A stretch of DNA of 64,000 bases, taken from the NCBI GenBank assembly GCA_030068145.1, contig JAPJBO010000289.1:62001-126000 (forward strand), written 5' to 3'. Under the pieces are notes generated by a model, which did not search any database, had not been told where the DNA came from, and worked only from the letters and a program-made list of their open reading frames with translations. Position numbers and translations under genes: made by a program. Numbering within the stretch: position 1 is the first letter of the stretch; the number at the start of each line of letters is the position of its first letter. Origin of the DNA: Diplonema papillatum. Its lineage: Eukaryota; Euglenozoa; Diplonemea; Diplonemida; Diplonemidae. This document shows, piece by piece, positions 1 through 11,928 of the stretch.

Positions 1-52
1 CCAACGCAGGTCCTGGAGGGTGGGTTGGCAAGTGGGGGGCACGAACGCAGCA

Positions 53-3000
53 ATGCGCAAGCTTTTCACCATTGACTTCGGCGCGAATGGGAAAGGTCCC
101 GTGTACTTCGCTTGGAGCAAAGGCGGAAACCTGCTGGCCATATGCGGAGTCAAACGGCAGCTGACGGTCGTAGACCGAGAGGGGAAGGTCTTCGACCAGA
201 AGACGCTCAGTCACCCCGGTGCGGCGCTGGCCGTAGAGTGGGACCACACGGGAGAAACCGTCGCAGTGATGCAGGCGGGAACATCTGTCGTGACGTTGTG
301 GCACGTGGCTGGCAAAAAAATGGAGCCGCTGGACACCGGGTTCAAAGACCTCACTTGGATGAGTTGGAACAAAACCGGTCCGCACCTGGCCGTCGGCACC
401 TTGAAGGGCAACCTGCTCCTGTACAACAAAAAGACACTGAAGAAGATGCCCTCCATGGGGAAGCACACGAAGCGAATACTCTGCGGCGCGTGGAGCAACG
501 ACGGGAAGCTCGCTCTCGGCGGCGAAGACAGGGTGCTCAGCGTCAATACCGCCGAAGGAGATCTCATAAGGCAGCAGCACCTGAAAGCGGAGCCGACGCA
601 GTGCAAGTTTGCGAACATGCAGGAAGCCTTCAGCTACGGAAAAGAGGAAAGCACGATCTCCGTTAACCTCGGAGGCAAAACTCTTCTTCTGTACAATACG
701 ACGGAGCAACAGGGCGCCCCAGCTCCGTATGAGCTCGCGTTTCTGGCAAAGTACGGCTCAATTGTTCAGTACAAATGGTTCGGCGACGGGTACATCTTGA
801 TCGGATTCTCGAGCGGTATGGACCTCCTTCCCCTCACCCAAATTGCCGCACAAAGTTTCATTTCCTCGTATTTCAATACGCCAAAGTTCCGGAGTACTAG
901 CTGCGTGCAAACTAAACTATGCGTTCCCCACTTGTATCCTCCGAATCTTTTGCATGCATTTGTGTGAATGATGATTTCACATGGTATGCCACAAGTGTGT
1001 GAAGCCTAGCATGCGAACTTCACATGTTCGCGTGGGTATATCCCGGGCTCCACACTGACACTTTCGCTGCGCAAGATATATCCTTCCACCGCATTACGCG
1101 ACGTAAACCTTTTGACCGTGCATCGGTGTCGTACCAGTTGGAGCTACAAGATCCTTTCAAACGAGGGTGGGAAAACCGCTACTGCTCAAGTCCCCCTCAC
1201 CGCACCCCACCTGCAACAGGCCACGTCAACGTGGTCAGCACCCACGAGAAGGAGGTAGGGAAGGAAATCAGCTACATCGTGCCGCATAAGGAGTCGCTCA
1301 ATGACATTACATACTGTCCTGTGCTGCAGAAGGGAGCCTCGATAGGTGACAGCTGCGTGCAGGTTTTCAGCATGGACGAGATCGACAGCTTGAAGTCTCG
1401 AGAGTCTGATAGGTTCGACCTTAACAATGAGTACGGAGCTCTGATGAATGTTGATTGGACAGACGATGGTCAAATACTTACTGTCTCGTCAAGAAATGGC
1501 AACATTCACACGTTCCTGACTCGGATTCCAATCATGCACGACTCTTACGGCAGCAAGGTGCTCCACCTAACGTCCTTACGCGAGTTGTGCATTCGAAGCT
1601 TCTCAAGTGACTCCGAGATCGCAACTATCCGTGTGGAGATTGAACCGTCGTTCGTCGCTCTGGGACCCGACCATGCTGCTGTTGGCATGAACAACTGCGT
1701 CTGGTACTACCGGTACAAGGCTGGGGATGTCCGCCTTGTGAATCAGAAGACTTACGTCTCGTCAATAGATTCCGTGAAGCTGTCGCAAGATTATGCAGCG
1801 GTTTTATCGGACGGGCGAGTGACCCTGCACATCATCGAATCAGGGGAAGCGGGCAGCTTTGAAGACGAGCGAAGGCACCAACGCGTGTTCCCTGAGAAGG
1901 AAGGCGATTCTCGTATCACGTCGGTCGCAATCACGAAGCAGTTCTTGATTTACGGCACCTCTACAGGGGTGTCTGGCAGCATAGCTTACTTCTCGCTTGA
2001 GGACTGGAGCATGATATCGGAGCTCCCATGCAACGGTATGCAAAAATTATCTGTTTCCACCGCTTTGCCCAACCTTTTTAGCACGCTGCGTACTGTTGGC
2101 TCCCTAACCGGCGCACGAACAACTTGCACTTGTTGCTTGCGCATACGGCACCAAGTTGCCTATGCAGACAACGTTGCCACCACCAGGCACGATTCATACA
2201 TCCACGCCAGCCACTGCGTACGCGCATGCTAATCCTTAGGATTCACGTACTCCAAATATCCCAGCACTTCGCTCCTTGCATTCGTAGTTTGCGCGTTGCA
2301 GCTATGACACATCCTTACCAAAAGGTGCTGGCGACGTACGTACACGTCAGGCCGTGGAGTCTGCGACTCATAGTAGGACTGTGGGGGTTTCTCCTTTTGC
2401 CGCGTTAGCACAGGAGAGCGTAGTCCAGACTGCCTCTTTTCTTCTGTTTTAAGCAGCGACCCGGCATTGCAGCGGACATCAAATACAACCCCCTCCACAG
2501 GTGTGCGGAGTGTGTACCCCAATCCGGCCGGCACGAGGTGTGTCTACATCGATGAGACAGGGCAAGGGTACATCTACAGCCCTGCAGACGACACCGTGTG
2601 CCAAATCGCGCGTTTCTCGGTGCACACGGACAAGATCATGTGGGACAACAACGACTGGGGCGTGTTCGTCGGGTGCGACCAGAAGCACTTCGTCGTGTAC
2701 GTGTACGCGCCGAACACGAGGTGGGGGCAGAAGTGCCACCCCGTGTGGACGAATGAGCCTGGGAAGGTGACGCCCAGCGAGGAGCCGAGAACCACGGACC
2801 GCCCCTTCGGGTTCATGCCGATCTTGGTTTTCAACGGCGGGGTGGTTTGCCAGCTTGCGAACGGGTCGATGCCGATGCTCGCCCTGTACCCGCATCAAAA
2901 CATATCTCCGAACGTCCGGTCGAGTGCGGAGTTCCGCATGCAAGCCTTCTACAACTCTCTGTCGCTCCACCGGCTCGAAGAAGCCAGGAACTACGCGAAA

Positions 3001-6000
3001 TTGATACAGAAGCCCGAATGCTGGTACGCACTCGGCGACACAGCCCTTTACCTACTCGACATCAAAATGGCCATCCGGGTCTACCGAATGGTTGAACAGC
3101 CGGCGATGGTCCTCGCGCTCAACGACATCGTCCACATCAACGAAAAAGCGCTGCTCCTCGGCCACGTCGCGATGCTGTTCAAGAACTTCAACGAGGCGCA
3201 GAACCACTTCGTCCGGTCGTCGAACCCGATGCTCGCGCTGACGATGCGCCGGGATTTGATGCACTGGAACGAGGCTCTCGCGCTCTCCGAGTCGCTGGCC
3301 CCGCACTTGATCCCGTCGATATCCAGGGAATACGCGTCCCAGCTCGAATTCAGAGGCGAGCTGCAGCAGGCCTTGGAGATGTACAGTAAGGGCACCGTCG
3401 AGTTCGACCCCGACGTGCACGAGCAGAAGAAGCGGGAGCTTGAGAAGCACAACGAGCAGTGCCGAGCCGGATTCGCGCGGATCACCATCCGCGTGGGAGA
3501 CATCGCCCGGGGCTTCGAGATCGCGATGCAGTCCGACTCGAAGACGATGGCGGTTGAGTGCGCGCAGATCCTCGAAGAGCTGCGGCAGTGGTCGGAGGCG
3601 GCACAGCTCTACGAAAAAGCCGAGCAGTACGACAAGGCCGCGCAGATTTATATCTGCCAGACGAAGAACCTCCGGGCGGCGGCGAACCTCATGTCGAAGA
3701 TTTCGTCGCACAAGATCCAGGCCCTGTACGGCTCGGCCAAGGAAAAAGAGGGCAGCTACCAGGAGGCGAAGGAGGCGTACATCAAGGCAGAGGACTGGGA
3801 TAACGTCGTGCGCCTGCTGGTGGAGCACTTGAACGACATTTCTTCGGCGTACGACGTTGTTCGCAAGACGAAGTCAGCAGAAGCTGCGGCGGTCGTCGCC
3901 GCGCATTGCAAGAAGTTCGGCAACCCTGAAACAGCGATCGAGTTCCTCTTGCTCGCGAAGAAAACGAAAGAAGCCTTCGACCTCGCTGCGACTCACGATA
4001 GCATGCGTGCGGTATGTCTTGCCTACATCAATGCCAACACCCTCTGTACCAGAGCCGCGACCTGGAGCAAGTCGGTCCGTCCCTTCATTAGCCACAAAGG
4101 GCCCCTCAGCAGCACCGCGTTGGCATTGCGTGCTGTAGAGTGCAAGTGCTGTATGAAGGCAGGCGAGCACGCTCAGGCCTTAACGCTCTCGATCTCGAGT
4201 CATGACACAACGAAAGACGATACGCCACGTTACGTTGGAAACGACGTCACTTCCGGAGAAACGCACGAACCGCGACTCCTCAGCAGGGACTGCGATGGGA
4301 CCGGGTAATCTGAGTGTCTGCGTAGGGAACATCGACGAGCAATATCTTGCAATCTTTGTCGTAGGAGGCCGAACCAATGGTGTCGACCCGCGTGCACATA
4401 TAAACCCATCCGACAGTATGCCTCGATTCTCGGCGAAAATGGAACAAACAACGACTACCTCGCGATCGCAAAGCATTACGAAGAAAAGGGCAACTTCGCT
4501 TTGGTATGTGTTCCTGTTTTCTCATAAGTAGGTTAATGCACAAACCGTCCGTCGAATACCAACATCGGTAGAACTTTCTCGATGAATTGTGTGGTGGTGC
4601 ATGGCCGATAGTTGTGACACCAATCGAGTGCTGCGGCAACACTTTTCGGGAAGAGCCAACACGCCAAGCTAGCAATTCAGCAGCCATTCGACCACAGCTC
4701 GAGGATCCAAAAATTGCGTGATTAATGAAACGGCGTTCCAGTGCCTATGATTATGGTAAACATATTGTGCGTGACATCGTGATTCGCGAACTACCCCACC
4801 TCTCGCGCAGTCGGGCGACTTTTACCGGAAGTGCAAGCAGCACCATCGAGCGTTGCAGAAGTACATCGACGAGATATGGAGGGTCGAAGCGACGGTTCAG
4901 AAGGGCGCCAACGCCGAAGAGGTGGAAGTCGTCGTCGACGAGATCCTTCGGAAGTGCATCAGTGTCGTCGGCGAAGCGCAGAACGACATGCTGCAGTACA
5001 TGCTCATAAACGTGCTCACCGACGAGAACAACCCGAGGGATCCGAAGTACTCGTTCTCGCTGTATATGGAGCTCGGAAAGTACGAAAAGGGCTGCAACCA
5101 GGCGGTCATCATGGCGCGTCAGCAACAGAACCAGGGCCACTACCGTATCGCCCACCGCCTGCTGTTCCAAACGTACAAGCAGCTGGAGAAGCATGGCGTG
5201 AGCATCGCGAGCGAACTGCGGTGGAACCTCATGCTCCTGCACAGCTACCTCATCGCGAAACCGCTCATCAAGACCCTGAGCGACCATACCCTCGCCGCGC
5301 GAATGCTCATCCGCGTCGCGAAAAACATACCCAAGTTCCCGCAGCACACGGTGCAAATCTTGACGTCGTGCGTGACGGAGTGCAACAAAGCCGGGTTCGA
5401 CAAATCGGCCTACAAATACGCGAAGCAGCTCGTCACCTCCGACCGGAAAGAGATTCCGGAGAAGCACAGGAAGAAGATGGACACCATCGTCCGGAAGCCG
5501 GGCTACTACAGCAAAGACAGCGACGGAAAGAAAAAGACGGTATGCGTTCAGTTGTGCCCCAAAACACTGCAATCCCAGCGTTCCTGTAGAAGAAGCAATT
5601 CGCACTGGACACGCATGCACACCATCTCATGAACGATAAACCTTGGCCAATCAACGAAGTTTCGAGCGAGCTTTCGCTTTAAATTCCAACGAGTGCGCAC
5701 GCAACTCTTAACACACCATCTCATGAACGATAAACCTTGGCCAATCAACGAAGTTCCGAGCGAGCTTTCGCTTTAAATTCCAACGAGTGCGCACGCAACT
5801 CTTAACACACCATCTCATGAACGATAAACCTTGGCCAATCAACGAAGTTTCGAGCGAGCTTTCGCTTTAAATTCCAACGAGTGCGCACGCAACTCTAAAC
5901 ACACCATCTCATGAACGATAAACCTTGGCCAATCAATTAAATTCCAACGAGTGCGCACGCAACTCTAAACACACCATCTCATGAACGATAAACCTTGGCC

Positions 6001-9000
6001 AATCAACGAAGTTCCGAGCGAGCTTTCGCTTTAAATTTCAACGAGTGCGCACGCAACTCTTAACACACCATCTCATGAACGATAAACCTTGGCCAATCAA
6101 CGAAGTTCCGAGCGAGCTTTCGCTTTAAATTCCAACGAGTGCGCACGCAACTCTTAACACACCATCTCATGAACGATAAACCTTGGCCAATCAACGAAGT
6201 TCCGAGCGAGCTTTCGCTTTAAATTCCAACGAGTGCGCACGCAACTCTTAACACACCATCTCATGAACGATAAACCTTGGCCAATCAACGAAGTTCCGAG
6301 CGAGCTTTCGCTTTAAATTCCAACGAGTGCGCACGCAACTCTTAACACACCATCTCATGAACGATAAACCTTGGCCAATCAACGAAGTTTCGAGCGAGCT
6401 TTCGCTTTAAATTCCAACGAGTGCGCACGCAACTCTAAACACACCATCTCATGAACGATAAACCTTGGCCAATCAATTAAATTCCAACGAGTGCGCACGC
6501 AACTCTAAACACACCATCTCATGAACGATAAACCTTGGCCAATCAACGAAGTTCCGAGCGAGCTTTCGCTTTAAATTTCAACGAGTGCGCACGCAACTCT
6601 TAACACACCATCTCATGAACGATAAACCTTGGCCAATCAACGAAGTTCCGAGCGAGCTTTCGCTTTAAATTCCAACGAGTGCGCACGCAACTCTTAACAC
6701 ACCATCTCATGAACGATAAACCTTGGCCAATCAACGAAGTTTCGAGCGAGCTTTCGCTTTAAATTCCAACGAGTGCGCACGCAACTCTAAACACACCATC
6801 TCATGAACGATAAACCTTGGCCAATCAATTAAATTCCAACGAGTGCGCACGCAACTCTAAACACACCATCTCATGAACGATAAACCTTGGCCAATCAACG
6901 AAGTTCCGAGCGAGCTTTCGCTTTAAATTTCAACGAGTGCGCACGCAACTCTTAACACACCATCTCATGAACGATAAACCTTGGCCAATCAACGAAGTTC
7001 CGAGCGAGCTTTCGCTTTAAATTCCAACGAGTGCGCACGCAACTCTTAACACACCATCTCATGAACGATAAACCTTGGCCAATCAACGAAGTTTCGAGCG
7101 AGCTTTCGCTTTAAATTCCAACGAGTGCGCACGCAACTCTTAACACACCATCTCATGAACGATAAACCTTGGCCAATCAATTAAATTCCAACGAGTGCGC
7201 ACGCAACTCTAAACACACCATCTCATGAACGATAAACCTTGGCCAATCAACGAAGTTCCGAGCGAGCTTTCGCTTTAAATTTCAACGAGTGCGCACGCAA
7301 CTCTTAACACACCATCTCATGAACGATAAACCTTGGCCAATCAACGAAGTTCCGAGCGAGCTTTCGCTTTAAATTCCAACGAGTGCGCACGCAACTCTTA
7401 ACACACCATCTCATGAACGATAAACCTTGGCCAATCAACGAAGTTCCGAGCGAGCTTTCGCTTTAAATTCCAACGAGTGCGCACGCAACTCTTAACACAC
7501 CATCTCATGAACGATAAACCTTGGCCAATCAACGAAGTTCCGAGCGAGCTTTCGCTTTAAATTCCAACGAGTGCGCACGCAACTCTTAACACACCATCTC
7601 ATGAACGATAAACCTTGGCCAATCAACGAAGTTTCGAGCGAGCTTTCGCTTTAAATTCCAACGAGTGCGCACGCAACTCTTAACACACCATCTCATGAAC
7701 GATAAACCTTGGCCAATCAATTAAATTCCAACGAGTGCGCACGCAACTCTAAACACACCATCTCATGAACGATAAACCTTGGCCAATCAACGAAGTTCCG
7801 AGCGAGCTTTCGCTTTAAATTTCAACGAGTGCGCACGCAACTCTTAACACACCATCTCATGAACGATAAACCTTGGCCAATCAACGAAGTTCCGAGCGAG
7901 CTTTCGCTTTAAATTCCAACGAGTGCGCACGCAACTCTTAACACACCATCTCATGAACGATAAACCTTGGCCAATCAACGAAGTTCCGAGCGAGCTTTCG
8001 CTTTAAATTCCAACGAGTGCGCACGCAACTCTTAACACACCATCTCATGAACGATAAACCTTGGCCAATCAACGAAGTTCCGAGCGAGCTTTCGCTTTAA
8101 ATTCCAACGAGTGCGCACGCAACTCTTAACACACCATCTCATGAACGATAAACCTTGGCCAATCAACGAAGTTTCGAGCGAGCTTTCGCTTTAAATTCCA
8201 ACGAGTGCGCACGCAACTCTTAACACACCATCTCATGAACGATAAACCTTGGCCAATCAACGAAGTTCCGAGCGAGCTTTCGCTTTAAATTCCAACGAGT
8301 GCGCACGCAACTCTTAACACACCATCTCAGGAGGCCGACTTGACCGACCCTCAAGAGCCTGTGGGACCGTGTCCTTTCTGCAGTGCGCCGGTTCCGATGA
8401 CAATGCTGGACTGCCCGCGCTGCAAAAGCAACATACCGTACTGCATAGCAACCGGGTATGTTACACCGCCGTCAAATTGCCTTTCTCAAGCAGAGGCACC
8501 GCCTCGTATATTCAGCTTACGCACAAACAATTCTCGCGAAGAACTTGGCTCCGCCAAAAAGCCAGTTATCCCTGTGGTGGTTTTTAGGTCACCTCCGACT
8601 TCAACCTATGCATCTGAAGATTCGTTAGGATTTTTTCACCGCGCAAGGCTTGACCTGCCACGTTCAAGCTTGCTCCGACCACTGCAACCTCTGCCGACAC
8701 TCGCTAGCCGTCGACGCTCATGACGGCAGCCCCATCCTGAAGTGCAAATACTGCCGACGCGTCGCTGCTGCTGTGTGCGCTCGGATTGGCGCCGCTCAAG
8801 CGGCCACCTTACGTCACTCGTTTGTTTGTAAAGATTGCTCCGTTCTTCCCTGACTTGTTCCCGGATCTACTACTACTCCTCCTACACCGCGCAAAGCTTG
8901 CAAAGTACCCTCATGCTCGTGTGACTTCTGTTCCCGCTGAGTTTGCGCTGGGACACCTGCGCCTCTGTGGCTGGGCCGCCCCTACCTGCCCAACTCCGCG

Positions 9001-10225
9001 CCCTCAAGGATCTCATCTGGCGGCGATCTTGTACAAAAATACACGAATGCATCCGACCTCAACTTTTCAACGCAGACAACACATGCTTCTCGAAGAGTGG
9101 GCTTGCTGCTCCTCATGCAAGTTCCCGGGGTTGTACGGCCCTCTCTCGACCCTTATTCGACAGGTATGCTCGAATCCGACACCAGAGCGTTTTTTTTTGC
9201 TGAACGCTTACGCCCGCCACTAAACCCAGATTTACCTGTGTTTCGTGTGGGCTACAGCACATTTACCTCCTTTGATCTATCGCAACTGGCAGTCTCCTCA
9301 AGCATTCCCTACAAAGCAGGTGCTTATAGTTGTATTGTTTTCTCCCCCTAGCCTCCTTCGAAATGAGCACAAGGCAGTCCCTCGAGTATTTCCGGGGGAT
9401 GAGGTCCCGTTCTGTTAGGGTAACGAACCCCCAAGCAGTTTCTGCTCTTCGTATTGTCTGACGAGAACTGCCTAGAAGAGTTTCTGCTCTTCGTATTGTC
9501 TGACGAGAACTGCCTAGAAGAAAGGGAGAAGTAAGAACACGTCTTTGTAACTGATAGCACTAGCGCAAGGGAATGTTGAGTGACTGCCTTAACCCGGGGA
9601 AACGAGCTTGGGCGAGGTCACCGTGAATTTACTTAGACACCTTGCATTTTTCTTTGAACCAACCACACCCTGAAGGCTGTGTGAAGTTCTCTAATCGACT
9701 TTTTGTGGTGCATCAACTCCCTCAGTGAAACTGTGAAAGGGGCCAGAGCGCTACAGGATATCACCAGTTCCCGCCCGTCGTCCCTCTTATGCGAAACTAG
9801 AGCGTCACAGACAGGGGCCATGCATATAAACGGTTGTCTGACAGAAATCAGCCGTTTCTTTTTTCAGAGGCATGTCGTCCCGCAGTATCACCTAAAAGAG
9901 GGACCCAACGGTACGGTACTCCACCGCCATTCTTGGCGAATACAGTGAGTCTATGCTTCTGAGATACGGGACCTGCGAACACTTCAAAAAAACAAAATGT
10001 TAAACGTTTGTTGGACGCACGGTCACGCGCGCTCGCTTTTTTGTTCTCATTACAACTCCAACACAGGGCGAACCGTGCCCGATGTGCGAAGAAGTCATTG
10101 ACGTCGGTGATATCAAGCGCATCGCGAATCCTGACCCGAGTGTGATGGTGGGTGTCAAGGAACAGGAACCGGGCACCAGCGAAGAGACACCGCCCAACCC
10201 CGCAAACAATGAGGGTGCCGCGTAA
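53..10225 (+). CDS. IFT144: Intraflagellar transport protein 144 (WDR19), eight exons
   Basis: Exons by splice sites and homology: 53-815, 1220-2035, 2501-4011, 4417-4503, 4811-5539, 8331-8455, 9076-9163, 10067-10225. They sum to 4278 bases, a 1425-residue protein; human WDR19 is about 1340. The ATG at 53 gives MRKLFTIDF, matching the family N-terminus. The first half is WD40 repeats (for example GKHTKRILCGAW, LALGGEDR, WTDDGQIL, AVGMNN). The second half is TPR-like helices (FAIRVYR-like AIRVYRMV, EAAQLYEKAEQYDKAA, ARMLIRVAKNI). The C-terminus has the family's CxxC zinc modules split over exons 6-8 (CPFC, CPRC, IPYCIATG, CSSC, CPMC). Known role: core subunit of the IFT-A complex, which drives retrograde transport in cilia and carries membrane cargo. 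Every join keeps phase and rebuilds conserved family sequence. No internal stop is seen, so the gene looks intact despite its repeat-filled introns. Confidence 0.95.
5621..8329. repeat. Satellite array of 94/70-base units inside IFT144 intron 5
   Basis: About 30 head-to-tail units fill nearly all of intron 5 (5540-8330). The full unit is 94 bases, beginning ACCATCTCATGAACGATAAA and ending near CAACTCTTAACAC. A shorter 70-base form lacks 24 bases in the middle. The five short units sit at about 5931, 6471, 6823, 7175 and 7715, so their spacing is 540, 352, 352 and 540: a higher-order pattern of one short unit plus five or three long ones. 25 long plus 5 short units account for the 2700 bases from 5621. 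The last copy changes CATCTCATG to CATCTCAG and so forms the 3' splice site of the intron. Confidence 0.95.
9190..9395 (-). repeat. Dispersed repeat, inverted copy of the one at 40862
   Basis: Bases 9205-9325 are the reverse complement of about 40862-40982 (shared blocks include GTGGCGGGCGTAAGC and AAATCTGGGTTTAGTGG read on the minus strand). The flank TAGTTGTATTGTTTTCTCCC and the block CTCGAGTATTT also recur next to 21345 and 41020. It lies in IFT144 intron 7. It is a short non-coding interspersed family, class unknown. Confidence 0.7.
9437..9520. repeat. Tandem duplication of a 42-base segment
   Basis: Two identical adjacent copies (9437-9478 and 9479-9520) starting AGTTTCTGCTCTTCG, in intron 7 of the IFT144 gene. 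No function is suggested. Confidence 0.85.
9652..9748. repeat. Dispersed repeat, partner of 42836-42925
   Basis: About 90 bases beginning AACCAACCACACCCTGAAGG and ending near CAGTGAAACTGTGAAA occur here and again at 42836-42925 in the same orientation with a few differences. It contains a small stem (CACAC...GTGTG). It is in IFT144 intron 7. A structured RNA is possible but nothing identifies one. Confidence 0.7.
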
Positions 10226-10230
10226 AACTA

Positions 10231-10468
10231 GCTGCTCCAAGGGAGAGCATCCCCCGCAGAGAAGCTCCTCCGGCTGCTCCAAGGGAGAGCATCCCCTGCA
10301 GAGAAGCTCCTCCGGCTGCTCCAAGGGAGAGCATCCCCCGCAGAGAAGCTCCTCCGGCTGCTCCAAGGGAGAGCATCCCCTGCAGAGAAGCTCCTCCGGC
10401 TGCTCCAAGGGAGAGCATCCCCTCCGGTTGCTCCAAGGGAGAGCATCCCCCGCAGAGAAGCTCCTCCG
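10231..10468. repeat. 42-base minisatellite just after the IFT144 stop
   Basis: Six units starting GCTGCTCCAAGGGAGAGCAT at 10231, 10273, 10315, 10357, 10399 and 10428. The fifth is shortened to about 29 bases. Long units alternate between CCCCCG and CCCCTG at one place. The array starts six bases after the stop codon, so it probably lies in the 3' UTR. It is open in several frames, which makes spurious long ORFs. Confidence 0.9.
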
Positions 10469-11928
10469 ACCCGCGTTCCGACGGGCCACCGCGCGCGTCC
10501 TTCTACGGAAGAACCCCGGCAAGTTCTTCTTTCCGATTCTCGCAATTAGCGCGAGACAGAGTGCTGGAAACCGTAGACCAGCCTCGGGCACGGCATTGGC
10601 CCCTTCGGGTTGCCGGTGCCCACGTGTGAATTAGTTCCATTTGCCTTGGTAAAAGTAAACAAGCAGTGTCTCGGGCAGGAGGAAAGGTAGACCCAAAATA
10701 GAAAGTGTTCCACCAGCCTGAGTTGCGGCGTACAGCGTGTTCTGAGTGGTCGGGGGCGACACCAAGTTGCGTCTACCGGCGAATGCCGCGGCTTCTGGGA
10801 ACACACTAGTTCTCCACCCAGCCTAGGGCAAGTTGATCGCAAGCGGCGCTGTGGGAATGATGTCTTGCCACCAGCCTCAATTGCGAGAGGCTGCGCTCGT
10901 GCGAACATTCGTCGGTGGGTTGTTGTGGCGACAGGCGTCCGCCGCAGGAGTGAAGCTCGCTGGAAGACTTATTCTCCTGCGTTCGGTTCGCGCCGCGGGT
11001 TTGAAAGCGGGGTTCCCGCGTTTCAACGGCGGTTGGGCAGAAATAAATGGGGGTTCCAGTATGCGGGCCGTCCGGCAGTGTGGGGGCCGACTCCGGGGCT
11101 GGCCGGTGCCGAGGGCTCAGCCCCCACTGCGTCCGGGGGGGATGCAGCGATCTCCAATCGACTGTGCGCTCGGCGTTTGGAATCTCTTTCGCTAGACACG
11201 CGGGTCGCCCTCAGACGTGACGCGCCACTTTGTCCGACTTTGCACGCGGGCGTAACCCCTCCACCGCGCATGTACACGACGTCGCAATAATTAACCAAAT
11301 GTCCTGTTCAGTCTCCGTCTAACTTCGTTTCTGTGGCCGGGAGTCCGATTGCCGAGAAAGAAACGAGAATCGGTAGGGGAAAAAAAAAGTGAATGAACAA
11401 CGGCGTAAGAAAAAGAAAAAGGAGCGATTCGCTTTTCACCTTTTCGCTCCGCAACCGGTAAAGGTTTCCGAATTGTCCGTAGTAGGGCGGGTCCCGACTA
11501 GCCTATCGTCAACAGAGAACCCCGTCTTTTGAGCGATGTTGATCAAACCCTATCACAAATCGCTCAGTTTGAGAACATAGAGGATGGTAGCATTGCTCCT
11601 ACTACCCCGTGGTGCTGCGTGTGCACAGATACGTACACCACTGCATGTAGAGATACAGTACTCCTACTGCTACGTGATACTGCTGCATGATACGATTCTA
11701 CACCGTGTAGAGGATGTAGAGGAAGTAGAGGATACAATGGTGCTGCTATGTATGCAACTTTGTTACAAGTCGCTTAGTTTGGAAACTAGTCAACTGGCGA
11801 GCAGGTGTGTTGTTGAAGTAGACACGGCAAAACAGCGAATGCGGTCCCCAATAGTTCCATAGTTCTGTGATCCAGACACAACCAGAACAACAGACCGAAC
11901 CGAAAACGGGTTTGGGAAGGAGTCAAAC
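10469..11928. other. Intergenic region, no gene seen
   Basis: Between the IFT144 minisatellite and the DNAJC9 gene. Frames are short and lack splice-supported continuity. 11600-11720 is rich in short TAC/GTA-type words with local inverted pieces. 11380-11460 is purine-rich. The proximal upstream part may hold the DNAJC9 promoter, but I see no firm element. Confidence 0.5.

Noticed and set aside
20..52. Upstream GTG start for IFT144
   Set aside because: Conserved family sequence begins at the ATG at 53; non-ATG starts are not expected here.
4129..4195. Extra TPR-like exon in IFT144 intron 3 (KCCMKAGEHAQALT)
   Set aside because: It resembles an IFT TPR helix, but the join to either neighbour breaks phase, and exons 3, 4 and 5 without it rebuild the conserved order.
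5621..8329. CRISPR array
   Set aside because: Units are contiguous with no variable spacers, and the sequence is an intron of a eukaryotic gene.
9652..9748. C/D snoRNA-like gene
   Set aside because: A TGATG-like and a CTGA-like word occur on the minus strand, but spacing and terminal stem are not convincing and it belongs to a dispersed repeat.
10155..10545. Repetitive peptide ORFs over the 42-base minisatellite
   Set aside because: All frames are open because the unit length is a multiple of three; the IFT144 stop precedes them.
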